DNA of 64,000 nucleotides from UBA1573 sp034005165 (GTDB lineage Bacteria > Pseudomonadota > Alphaproteobacteria > Micavibrionales > Micavibrionaceae): the NCBI GenBank assembly GCA_034005165.1, contig JAVEVE010000008.1, positions 22,353-86,352 on the forward strand. The letters are read 5' to 3'. This document shows positions 1 to 7,554 of the stretch, one piece after another. Each line of letters begins with the position of its first letter. Within the stretch, counting starts at the first letter, position 1. The notes beneath the pieces are model-generated. The model saw nothing but the letters and a program-made list of their open reading frames with translations. It ran no database searches and had not been told where the DNA came from. The translations under genes and the position numbers were made by a program.

Positions 1-375
1 GGGATCTCCCGCTATCATATTATTATTCTCTTCTGTAACGGCTTCGATAACAGCAGCAATCAACTCAGCATCTGGCGGCAGTGGAATATACTCTTTGGCA
101 CCTTCCTGAATGGCTTTTACAGCCGAACGTGCATCAGATCCGATTCCACAGGCAACGACAGGCACATGAATACGCTCTTCCTTGAGGGCCTTTATAAATT
201 CGCCGATTTTCTGTTTGACATCGATCATCACAAGATCTGCACCTTTGCCGTTCCGCAAAGCCCCGAGAGCTTGCTCAGCATCCTCACAATGGATAACTTT
301 GGCGCCACGTTGCAAAGCAATTTTGCCTGCCGCAGAAATATACCCTTCCAATTGTCCGATGATCATTAAGCGCAT
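1..375 (-). CDS. flbD: FlbD, sigma-54 flagellar transcription activator (N-terminal part, cut by window edge)
   Basis: The first 125 residues are present; the rest lies left of position 1. The protein opens with an atypical receiver-like domain (MRLMIIGQLEGYI...) and has the stretch VPVVACGI...AKEYIPLPPDAEL, which matches my memory of Caulobacter FlbD very closely. FlbD activates sigma-54 promoters of middle and late flagellar genes and represses early ones. Position after fliF-fliG-fliH-fliN on the same strand is the classical alphaproteobacterial order, although here a foreign gene and a 304-base gap intervene. The AAA+ and DNA-binding domains are not visible, so their integrity cannot be judged. 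Confidence 0.88.
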   Translation of the reverse strand, partial: MRLMIIGQLEGYISAAGKIALQRGAKVIHCEDAEQALGALRNGKGADLVMIDVKQKIGEFIKALKEERIHVPVVACGIGSDARSAVKAIQEGAKEYIPLPPDAELIAAVIEAVTEENNNMIAGDP

Positions 376-679
376 AGAATACAGATTCCTTATTTTTCAT
401 TATGATAGGGCATGCCTCCTGATTTTCCAAGGGGAGATGAGGAAAAGAAACTGTATTGTTAACATAAAAATGTATCTTTTTGTTGTGTCAAATGTTGAAT
501 CTGACTATCCAAAATCCGAGCAGGATAATAGCTAACATCACTAATCCACTCATATACCCCGATAGTATCAGGTTCTACTCTAATGAGTAGTTCCTCTAAT
601 CATACGCAAAAAAAACAACAGGTTTTCGAGAGAATGAATAGCTACATATACAGGGAAGTTCTGGGGATCGCACGCAGAG
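376..679. other. Intergenic stretch upstream of flbD
   Basis: No gene is supported here. It separates flbD from the preceding minus-strand gene and so probably carries a private flbD promoter. A minus-strand TTGACA lies at 486-491, with poorly matching -10 candidates at 461-468. A small hairpin, CTACTC-TAAT-GAGTAG, lies at 576-591. No poly-T terminator is evident. Confidence 0.4.
461..491 (-). promoter_or_regulatory. Possible sigma-70-type promoter for flbD
   Basis: On the minus strand a consensus TTGACA (486-491) is followed at 17 to 19 bases by TTTATG or TATGTT. The -10 is weak. The position, about 90-115 bases before the flbD start, is reasonable. Confidence 0.28.
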
Positions 680-1126
680 TTATTGCTCTACAGGAGGGCT
701 AAGAGAAAAAGGAACTTCCGTACAAACAGAATTCTGACAGATGAGAGACGGGGGGAGCGCTGCCTCGCAAGTTCCCATCATATTATTCTGCTGGTTCAAT
801 TTTTGATCAATTTTATTATAGCTCTCTACCAGAGACTCTAATCTCGTGCCATCCGTACTGAGTGTTGAGTAGAAAAGGTAGGAACGAAAACCGCCACATG
901 GCTTATTCCCGTATCCAGTGATATGGCACTGGATAGCTACTTCACAGTTTTGTGGCACTTCCAATATTTTATGAATTTCTGCTTCAAGAAGTCTCATTTC
1001 ATCTTCGAGGGACAGAACACTATCTGCCAGAGTATGAGCTGGCGCAAGACAGATTGTCAGCATAGCTAGAAGGCTGAAAGGCATGACCTGAGCAAAGTGC
1101 ATGAACAATAGCGGTTTCTTTGCCAA
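680..1126 (-). CDS. Unrecognised secreted protein with cysteines, between fliN and flbD
   Basis: A 148-residue protein whose TTG start directly follows the fliN stop codon. An ATG eight codons downstream is an alternative start. The N-terminus looks like a signal peptide (hydrophobic stretch about residues 14-30, cleavage near AHTLA-DS). The mature part has an acidic helix, then six cysteines, including ones in NCEVAIQC and KPCGG, suggesting disulphides in the periplasm. I recognise no family. Abutment to fliN implies co-transcription with fliF-fliG-fliH-fliN, so a flagellar or envelope role is possible but unproven. This slot is not occupied in the fliN-flbD arrangement I know from Caulobacter. 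Confidence 0.65.
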   Translation of the reverse strand: MAKKPLLFMHFAQVMPFSLLAMLTICLAPAHTLADSVLSLEDEMRLLEAEIHKILEVPQNCEVAIQCHITGYGNKPCGGFRSYLFYSTLSTDGTRLESLVESYNKIDQKLNQQNNMMGTCEAALPPSLICQNSVCTEVPFSLSPPVEQ

Positions 1127-1483
1127 TCAGCTTTGTTCGGACTTGACAATCTCTGTCATGGTAATCCCCAATCGGTCTTCTACAACAACAACTTCACCAC
1201 GGGCAACTAGGCGGTTGTTCACGTAGATATCAATGGATTCGCCGACCTTACGGTCAAGTTCAATCACGGCGCCGCGGCCCAATTTCAATAATTGTGAAAC
1301 TTTCATGGAAGAGCGCCCCAACACAGCAGAAATCTGTACGGGAATATCATAAATCGCCGTGACATCACTTGCCATCGGTTCGCCATAGTCAAAAGGATTT
1401 TCCTCCGCCGGAATTCCTTGCGATTCAATCTCATTCAGATCAAAATCCGTTGCTCCTGCATCAGGATTTTCTGGATCGGTCAT
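1127..1483 (-). CDS. fliN: FliN, flagellar motor switch protein
   Basis: A 118-residue C-ring protein that works with FliG and FliM in torque generation and rotation switching. After an acidic N-terminal tail of about 45 residues comes the SpoA domain: IYDIPVQISAVLGRSSM, then LLKLGRGAVIELDRKVGE, then VNNRLVARGEVVVVEDRLGITMTEIV. This is the normal FliN signature and length. The start overlaps the fliH stop by four bases (ATGA), indicating translational coupling. Confidence 0.96.
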   Translation of the reverse strand: MTDPENPDAGATDFDLNEIESQGIPAEENPFDYGEPMASDVTAIYDIPVQISAVLGRSSMKVSQLLKLGRGAVIELDRKVGESIDIYVNNRLVARGEVVVVEDRLGITMTEIVKSEQS

Positions 1484-2199
1484 TGATCTTCTCCTTTATT
1501 CTCTTCATCGTGTACGGGTGTGTCACTGGCCTTAAGAGGGTTTTCGACACCGCCTGATTCGTTATTTTGACTTTTTTGAGGCAAAGGAGCAAGCATATCT
1601 TCAATGGCGGCAACAATCGCCCCCACTAAAGCATCCTGTTCACGAAGCGCACCGCCATTCTCCCAATGCATCCTACAGCTTCCCGCGTTCAAGTCATCCC
1701 GTCCATTCAGAACAAGGCGACCGTTAGAAGACTCAATCAATAAGGAAATCTGGGCGCGAATATCTTCTAGATCTGCATTCGGGACGTCAATAATAATCTT
1801 TGCGCGATCTTGCAGATCAACCACATCACGAATGACCTGAATGACTTCGTCAATACTGTGTTTTGCCGAAAATGACGGAAAGACTCTCGAGAAAATAGTA
1901 CGAGCGATATGAAGGGCTTCCTCTTCAAATCTCTTTTCGCGCATTTGCTCTGCAAGAACTAGAGATCTGATTTGGTCATTTAATCCGGAGACTTGTGATG
2001 CAATATATTGCTCCCGGCTAACGCGGGCCTCCTCAAAGGCCTCTTCACGACCTTTAAGATATCCTTCACGTTCGGCAGATTCCATTTCATCAAGAGAAAA
2101 CACGGGCGGTGGGGGCGGTAAATCAGGATCAACTTCCGGCTTCCTCCCACTGTCAAAATTATTCAGATCAAATAGATATTTTTTTCGTTCGTTAGACAC
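1480..2199 (-). CDS. fliH: FliH, flagellar export ATPase regulator (FlbE)
   Basis: A 239-residue protein between fliG and fliN, the position of fliH/flbE in alphaproteobacteria. The N-terminus is proline-rich (residues about 22-34). Next comes a long charged helix (residues about 38-95) and a C-terminal half with the FliH/YscL-like pattern of hydrophobic helices and strands (AKIIIDVPNADLEDIRAQI, SNGRLVLNGRDDLNAGSCRM). FliH normally binds and restrains the FliI ATPase and docks it to FliN. Sequence similarity is weak, as is usual for FliH, so the assignment leans on position and architecture. Confidence 0.85.
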   Translation of the reverse strand: MSNERKKYLFDLNNFDSGRKPEVDPDLPPPPPVFSLDEMESAEREGYLKGREEAFEEARVSREQYIASQVSGLNDQIRSLVLAEQMREKRFEEEALHIARTIFSRVFPSFSAKHSIDEVIQVIRDVVDLQDRAKIIIDVPNADLEDIRAQISLLIESSNGRLVLNGRDDLNAGSCRMHWENGGALREQDALVGAIVAAIEDMLAPLPQKSQNNESGGVENPLKASDTPVHDEENKGEDQ

Positions 2200-2248
2200 C
2201 TGAGCCCCAAATTATAATATGGACGCAATCAAACAGGATCATTCCCGT

Positions 2249-3271
2249 TTAGTAGATCATTGCGTCTTCATCGTTATTTCCTTTTGCCAGAACAATCTCG
2301 CCGCGGGCTTCCAGATCTTTTGCCACATTGACAATATATTGTTGCGCTTCTTCTACTTCTTTAAGGCGAACCGGTCCCATAGCAGCCATGTCCTCTTTCA
2401 TAATTTTTGCAGCGCGCTCGGACATATTTGAGAAGAATAGGTCCTTGAGAGTGTCTGTGGCACCTTTCAGGGCAATCGGCAGCTTATCCTTATCCGCAGC
2501 GCGAATAACTGTCTGAACAGATGTCGGATCAAGATTACTAAGGTCCTCAAATGTAAACATCAAGGCGCGTATTTTTTCGGCAGCATCCGGAGCAGTCTCT
2601 TCTAAAGAACCCATAATACGGCTCTCGACGGCTCGTTCCAGATTGTTGAATATTTCCGCCATAAGTTCGTGTGAATCGCGGCGTGTTGTTTTTGCAAGGT
2701 TAGCCATGAATTCAACACGCAATGTTTTTTCAACATCATCCAAGACATCTTTCTGGATGGCTTCCATGCGCAGCATACGGTGAATAACTTCCAGAGAGAA
2801 TCCCTCCGGCAACAGGGCAAGTACACGGGCTGCGTGGTCCGTAGAAATTTTGGATAAAACTACAGCGACAGTTTGGGGGTACTCTTTTTGTAGGAAGTTG
2901 GCGAGAATTTCCTCATTTACGTTTCCGAGTTTTTCCCACATTGTCCGACCAGCTGGGCCACGAATTTCTTCCATGATCGCGCCGATTTTGTCTTTGTTTA
3001 GTCCTGCCTTCGCCAGCAAGCGTTCTGTGCTTTCGAATGTTCCGACTAAGGAGCTGCTCGACGACATTTGTTCGGCAAACTCCATAAACAGGCGTTCGAC
3101 AACGGATGAGCTAACACGCCCTAGGTTTGCCATGGTCTGGGAAATTTCAAGAATTTCATCCTCATCCATATTTTGGAAGATGCGGGCTGTGTGCTCTTCA
3201 CCAAGGGATAAAAGGAAGATAGCTGCCTTCTCTATACCGGATAATGTTCTATAATCTTCTTTTACGCGCAT
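2249..3271 (-). CDS. fliG: FliG, flagellar motor switch protein
   Basis: A 340-residue rotor protein that contacts FliF at the MS ring and the stator through its C-terminal domain. The N-terminus contains LSGIEKAAIFLLSLGEEHTARIFQNMDEDEI. The middle domain has the EEILANFLQKEYPQTVAVVLSKI type motif and the C-terminal domain carries LMFTFEDLSNLDPTSVQTVIR with the usual charged residues. Length is typical. The start codon immediately follows the fliF stop (positions 3271 and 3272), so the two are coupled. Confidence 0.97.
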   Translation of the reverse strand: MRVKEDYRTLSGIEKAAIFLLSLGEEHTARIFQNMDEDEILEISQTMANLGRVSSSVVERLFMEFAEQMSSSSSLVGTFESTERLLAKAGLNKDKIGAIMEEIRGPAGRTMWEKLGNVNEEILANFLQKEYPQTVAVVLSKISTDHAARVLALLPEGFSLEVIHRMLRMEAIQKDVLDDVEKTLRVEFMANLAKTTRRDSHELMAEIFNNLERAVESRIMGSLEETAPDAAEKIRALMFTFEDLSNLDPTSVQTVIRAADKDKLPIALKGATDTLKDLFFSNMSERAAKIMKEDMAAMGPVRLKEVEEAQQYIVNVAKDLEARGEIVLAKGNNDEDAMIY

Positions 3272-4963
3272 TTAGGTATTCTCCTGAGACATCCATCCGC
3301 GAAGAACGGACACAGTTTCTTCCGGATATGCGGCGATGATATCTTCAACTTTTTTCAGTGTTGATGCTTTGACTCGTCCCTCAACTTTCTGGACATCGAT
3401 CATTTCGTCTCCGTCACCGGACTGGGATAATAGAAACTCCTCTGCGCTCCCCGTCAGGGCACCTTGCGCCCCCATCATACCGGGTGGCATAAGAGCGGGG
3501 TTTTGTCCGACAGAAGAACCGAGAAGGGCGGTTGGGTCTGCATAAGGGTCTGCAGAGTTTGGATCCTGCGTATCTTCTGCGGCAAGTAAGCGCCCAACCA
3601 TTGGCTGGAGAACCAGAAGAACAACAAGTATCACCATTACAACAACAGTCAGCACTTCAGCAAAATCAAGAATTTGAGAGCGCTCGAATCCGAGAATTTT
3701 GCTTCCGTCATCTTCAGGTTCCGTGGCAACGTCCGCAAATTGCATGTTGATGACTTCAAGCTTATCTCCGCGCGTCTCATCATATCCGATTGCAGAAGAG
3801 ATAAGAGTTGTTAGAGATTTGATTTCTTCTTCCGAGCGAGGTTTGTAAGTTTTATTGCCTTCGGCATCCGTTTCGTATGTGCCATCAATCAATACGCCGA
3901 TAGAAAGTTTTTTAACTTCACCGGACTCGCGGACAACAGAACGAACAGTTTTACTGATCTCGAAGTTTGTCGTTTCCTCAGTCCTTGCCGCATTAGATGT
4001 AGGGCCACCGCCATTCAGTAAATCTGCATTTCCGCCTGGGACATTATTCTGGACTGAAACAGAACTTGAATTGGCATCAGTTTCTGAGCTTTTGTCTTCG
4101 ATTGTTTGGGTCGAACGGACAACAGAGCCTTCAGGATCATAGATTTCCTGATTTTCACTTGTGCGGTCAAAGTTAAGATCTGCAACAACATTGGCGCGGA
4201 CTTTTCCGTAGCCGACAGTGCGCCCAACCAGATCTTCAATCACACGGGTCATGTGCTGTTCATAGTTATATTTGGCTTCCTGCGCCTTATTAGACAGCAG
4301 AATGTCATCGTTCTGTTCTCCTCCGGCAAGAAGAACACCTTCAGAGTCAACGATAGAAACATTTTTATTCTTGAGTCCGGGAACTGCAGAAGCGACCAGA
4401 GACTGAATGCCGGCAATTTGTTCACGATCAAGATTTCCGCCGCCGCGCAATTTCAAGAAGACGCTAGCGCTAGCGGGGCGACTTTCCCGTTGGAATAATT
4501 CGCGCTGAGGCAGAACCAGATGAACGCGCGCACTACGAACAGGTTCAAGAGAGGAAATGGTCCTTCCAAGCTCTCCTTCAAGCGCGCGCACCTGATTGAT
4601 ATTCTGGACAAAGCTGGTTGTTCCGAAGCTGGATTGTTTGTCGAACAATTCGTAACCAAGTGAAGCTCCGTTTGCTAGTCCCGCTTGAGAAACAAGAACG
4701 CGAGCGCGCCCTATATCTTTTTCAGAGACCTTGATTGTTTCTCCATCAGCAGAGATATCATAAGGGATGTTGGCTTCTTCAAGTTTTGTAGAAATTGCTG
4801 CGGAGTCTTCTGCGGACAATTCCTTGTAAAGCATCTTCATGCGTGGTGCGGAAACCTGCATAGAAATATAGATGAAGAAAATTAATAGACCTAGCAGCAC
4901 AGCGCCCATAATGCTGAGGCGAGCAGGGCCTAGTTTTTTGAGCGTGTCTAAAAAATTATTCAC
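3272..4963 (-). CDS. fliF: FliF, flagellar MS-ring protein
   Basis: A 563-residue inner-membrane ring protein on which the export gate and C ring assemble. A first membrane helix lies at about residues 19-38 and a second near 430-455 (VLTVVVMVILVVLLVLQPMV). Between them is the YscJ/FliF periplasmic part, including GDGETIKVSEKDI-like and FVQNINQVRALEGELGRTI segments. The C-terminal tail (VEGRVKASTLKKVEDIIAAYPEE) is the FliG-binding end. It heads the fliF-fliG-fliH-fliN operon. Confidence 0.97.
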   Translation of the reverse strand: MNNFLDTLKKLGPARLSIMGAVLLGLLIFFIYISMQVSAPRMKMLYKELSAEDSAAISTKLEEANIPYDISADGETIKVSEKDIGRARVLVSQAGLANGASLGYELFDKQSSFGTTSFVQNINQVRALEGELGRTISSLEPVRSARVHLVLPQRELFQRESRPASASVFLKLRGGGNLDREQIAGIQSLVASAVPGLKNKNVSIVDSEGVLLAGGEQNDDILLSNKAQEAKYNYEQHMTRVIEDLVGRTVGYGKVRANVVADLNFDRTSENQEIYDPEGSVVRSTQTIEDKSSETDANSSSVSVQNNVPGGNADLLNGGGPTSNAARTEETTNFEISKTVRSVVRESGEVKKLSIGVLIDGTYETDAEGNKTYKPRSEEEIKSLTTLISSAIGYDETRGDKLEVINMQFADVATEPEDDGSKILGFERSQILDFAEVLTVVVMVILVVLLVLQPMVGRLLAAEDTQDPNSADPYADPTALLGSSVGQNPALMPPGMMGAQGALTGSAEEFLLSQSGDGDEMIDVQKVEGRVKASTLKKVEDIIAAYPEETVSVLRGWMSQENT

Positions 4964-5529
4964 TACTGATTCCCGTTGTGATGTGCCGGACGGCAGGAGG
5001 TCTGAGTTTTCGGAGCGCGAATCATCGCGGATATACTAGGTTATTGTGGCGTCTTTCCGAAATACTTCAACTAAAATCCCGCTTTCCGGACAGGTTATAC
5101 TTTTATCATGGCTTTTGGTTTTGTAAGACTTGATCCAAATCAAATTGTACCAGAAATCTGCGAATCTTTCCATAGTTGATGCTGAAAAAGGCAATGAATA
5201 CAAAGCTGTATAATTATGTGAATGTCAACTTTTGAAGCTCTTCAGGTGTAACATTCTGATTGTGTTGAATATATTGTGCAGGTTGTTTGGCGAGTTGTTT
5301 GGGGTGTGTGTTGTATGGAAAAAATGGAGGGTGAAATTGTCGACGGCGATACTGTAACCCTAGGAAAATTAACGATTTGTTTACTAAAAAGTTGTTGTGT
5401 TTAGGTTGAATATGTTTGACCTTTCTTGTCGGAGAAGGTATCATGATAATAGGAGTAGGTGTATTATAAGGACAAAAGTCCGGAGTGGTGCATCTAAAAA
5501 ACTGGGACCATTAGGTAAGGGAAAGTGAC
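4964..5529. other. 566-base divergent intergenic region between fliF and a FlaG-like gene
   Basis: Promoters for fliF (leftward) and the FlaG-like gene (rightward) must lie here. I find no GG-N10-GC sigma-54 site for either. A near-consensus CtrA-type site TTAA-N7-TTTA is at 5369-5383. A short inverted repeat GGAC-AAAA-GTCC lies just upstream of the rightward gene, near 5470-5484. A 76-codon minus-strand frame at 5214-5444 has odd composition and no ribosome binding site, and I do not call it. Confidence 0.5.
5369..5383. promoter_or_regulatory. CtrA-like half-matching box
   Basis: TTAA-CGATTTG-TTTA matches the TTAA-N7-TTAA CtrA recognition pattern in seven of eight fixed positions. It sits between divergent flagellar genes, a usual target class for CtrA. 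A single mismatched site in AT-rich DNA can occur by chance. Confidence 0.3.
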
Positions 5530-6018
5530 ATGATAGAGGCAGTTAATGCCATATCTTCCAATGCACAGATCCTGCGCGCAGTAGCGGAGCAGACCGCAAC
5601 GACTCAGTCGTTCGCGTCCAATCCAGCGAGAGTGCAGGCTGCTGCTGTCATTGCACCATACTTAAGTCCACACGTAGATTTGAATGGTGGATCAAGTAAA
5701 CCGATTTTGGTTGTGCGCGATTCGGAAACCGGAGAGCATGTGCGCCAGTTTCCGACAGAAGGGCAGATCCGGGCTTATCAACGTGCAAAAGACTCCCAAG
5801 CACGCGTTCAAGCGCAAGTGGTGAGTGATGCTCAATTCAAGGGCCAACAGGAACAAGCGGATCTGGTTGAAAACAGTGTCGAGTTCCGTCAGGTGCGCCA
5901 GGAAGTGAAAGTCGAGCAACAACAATCGCTGCCGGGTAGTGGGGCGACAAAGGGATCAAGTGAAGCGGCTCCGGCTGTTAGTGTCGGAAAGGGAAGCTCT
6001 CTGGATACTGAGGCCTAA
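5530..6018 (+). CDS. FlaG-like flagellar protein
   Basis: A 162-residue hydrophilic protein. The central segment KPILVVRDSETGEHVRQFPTE (about residues 56-76) resembles the FlaG domain core, where a short strand-turn-strand is followed by V-x-R-Q-x-P-x-E. The C-terminal half is glutamine- and charge-rich and probably unstructured. FlaG-type proteins are encoded near flagellin or filament genes and affect filament length. It is monocistronic, ends at a terminator and faces flbT. The start follows a GGTAAGGGAAAGTGAC ribosome-binding region. The family call rests on one motif. Confidence 0.55.
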   Translation: MIEAVNAISSNAQILRAVAEQTATTQSFASNPARVQAAAVIAPYLSPHVDLNGGSSKPILVVRDSETGEHVRQFPTEGQIRAYQRAKDSQARVQAQVVSDAQFKGQQEQADLVENSVEFRQVRQEVKVEQQQSLPGSGATKGSSEAAPAVSVGKGSSLDTEA

Positions 6019-6072
6019 TTAAGGTCGGCCGTCCTGCAAGCGTGTGCTGATATCGTTTATAGAAAAAAATGC

Positions 6073-6102
6073 AAAAGCCGCCCAATTGGACGGCTTTTTT
6101 CT
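6073..6102. terminator. Bidirectional terminator between FlaG-like gene and flbT
   Basis: A GC-rich stem AAAAGCCG-CCCAATTGGA-CGGCTTTT is flanked by an A-tract on the left and TTTTTT on the right. It can therefore stop both converging transcripts. Confidence 0.85.
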
Positions 6103-6119
6103 GCTAGAAATAAAGTTGG

Positions 6120-6533
6120 TTACGGGGCTGCGCTGTCGGAAAGGGTGACGCCGCTTGCGGTCAAAAGCTCTTCTTCATGGATAATTAGGTCGCGAGCTTC
6201 ACGCAGGGCTTTGTAATAATGCCCTTGGACAATATTGGCGTTAATTCTGGCAAAGAAAATTGCGGTGCTGGGGATGGCTGCTTGAATCATGCGCAGTAGC
6301 TCAAAGTATTTTGGATGATATTCCCTTGGATTGCGGGCCAGATACATGCACTGAATAAGGAAATAAACTTTTTTACAAGGTGTTACAGCCTCATCTTCCT
6401 GCATAACATCTTTTTCGCGCAGGATAGGAGTATCTCCGGATATATGTAGTCTGGTCCGCTGTTTGTCATTCGTAATAACAGCCGAGCCAATGAGAATTTT
6501 TTCTTCCGGTTTCAAATCAATAATGAGCGCCAT
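6120..6533 (-). CDS. flbT: FlbT, flagellin synthesis post-transcriptional regulator
   Basis: A 137-residue protein with the FlbT pattern: a strand-rich start (LKPEEKILIGSAVITN), then KKVYFLIQCMYLARNP and a helical C-terminal half with Y-HPKYFELLRMIQ and YYKALREARDLI. In Caulobacter FlbT binds the 5-prime leader of flagellin mRNA and represses translation until the hook is complete. It lies 27 bases downstream of a flagellin-like gene in one operon, which supports the role. FlaF, its usual partner, is not seen here. Confidence 0.93.
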   Translation of the reverse strand: MALIIDLKPEEKILIGSAVITNDKQRTRLHISGDTPILREKDVMQEDEAVTPCKKVYFLIQCMYLARNPREYHPKYFELLRMIQAAIPSTAIFFARINANIVQGHYYKALREARDLIIHEEELLTASGVTLSDSAAP

Positions 6534-6560
6534 ATTTTGTCCTTTTGGAAATAATCTGAA

Positions 6561-7379
6561 TTATAAATTTGCCCGAATGTCTTGTTGATATTTAAAGACT
6601 TTCAGCAGGTCTCCCTGTGCATCCAAAGCCAAAGACTCATCGGTGTTCAGGAGATCGCTTTCGGAAAATAACTGTTCCAATACATCGTCCGTAAACAAGT
6701 CTGTTTTCCCATCAGCCAGAGATTCTTGCGCTTGCGTCAAAAATGACATGGCAATTTCGCAGAACTCTCGGCGGGTCTTTATTGTTGCAATATCTGACGA
6801 CACCATATTTTTTAGAGTGGTCGCCAGATCAATCGCGTTTGAAATATCAATACGGGAATTCTGAATGGTGTGCGCGTTCGAAAAATCAGGCTCGCGGATA
6901 CCGAGCCCGAGTGGCGTCAAGTTAATTCCTTGAGTGATAAGGGTAGAATCATCTTGAAGATCAAAGCGAATAATCAGAGCGTCCCCGTTTAGCAAGTTAA
7001 TGTCCTTACCATCACCGGAGTTGCGGATATGATTATCAAGCTTTAACAGAGAGCGCTTGTACCAATCTGCACACTGAGCGATCTGCTCTGAAAATTTTTG
7101 TTGGAAATCTTGAGTTTCAGCCATGTTGCGCGCCCGAATAGTTTGGCCGCCTGCTTCTTCGAGAATGGCAATGGCTTCTTGCGTGTCAGTGAGTGCAGCT
7201 TCCAGAAGTTCCAGATTTTTTTCAAATCCCGAGAGAACAGCTAAAAAATCTCGCTTCGAGTTCTTCAATAGTCCTGAAATAACTTGTCCTGCCCCTTGGG
7301 TAAGGGAAAAATCTGCCTCGGTCGAAATTTTCGAAAGCGTCTTTTTGAGAGTGGATGAGATAAAAACGTTGGATGTCAT
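6561..7379 (-). CDS. Short, divergent flagellin-like protein
   Basis: A 272-residue protein. Its C-terminal third is flagellin-like: a helix AIDLATTLKNMVSSDIATI, then EFCEIAMSFLTQAQESL, ending LLKVFKYQQDI in place of the usual LLRLL or ILSLFQ end. The N-terminal part is a long helical segment that lacks the textbook flagellin opening. It could be a minor flagellin, an FlgL-type junction protein or a filament-related paralogue. It has a strong AAAGGAGG ribosome binding site, a possible sigma-54 promoter and flbT directly downstream. True filament flagellins must lie elsewhere. Confidence 0.68.
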   Translation of the reverse strand: MTSNVFISSTLKKTLSKISTEADFSLTQGAGQVISGLLKNSKRDFLAVLSGFEKNLELLEAALTDTQEAIAILEEAGGQTIRARNMAETQDFQQKFSEQIAQCADWYKRSLLKLDNHIRNSGDGKDINLLNGDALIIRFDLQDDSTLITQGINLTPLGLGIREPDFSNAHTIQNSRIDISNAIDLATTLKNMVSSDIATIKTRREFCEIAMSFLTQAQESLADGKTDLFTDDVLEQLFSESDLLNTDESLALDAQGDLLKVFKYQQDIRANL

Positions 7380-7420
7380 GCTCTGCTAGTCCTCCTTTCT
7401 GGTGGCAACGGCTAACCGGG

Positions 7421-7436
7421 CGCTATCCTCACGCCT
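7421..7436 (-). promoter_or_regulatory. Possible sigma-54 promoter for flagellin-like gene and flbT
   Basis: On the minus strand, AGGCGTGAGGATAGCG contains GG-N10-GC, and the expected start of transcription lies about 30 bases before the start codon. The -24 half matches the other sites in this window less well. Confidence 0.4.
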
Positions 7437-7489
7437 AGCACAGATACTATACTCTATAAAAAAATTCTTAATAGTCCTTTAATCGGACG

Positions 7490-7527
7490 TCAAAAAGAAT
7501 AACGCCCAGAAAATTCGCGGGCGTTAT
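7490..7527 (-). terminator. Terminator after fliK
   Basis: Stem ATAACGCCC (7499-7507) pairs with GGGCGTTAT (7519-7527). Read on the minus strand it is followed by TCTTTTTG. It closes the flgI-flgJ-flgN-fliK operon. Confidence 0.85.
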
Positions 7528-7554
7528 CAAGATTTGTACAAGAGAAAGAATATA

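Noticed and set aside
5214..5444. 76-codon minus-strand open frame in the fliF upstream region
   Set aside because: Gln/His/Asn/Pro-rich composition, no ribosome binding site and location in a promoter region indicate a chance frame.
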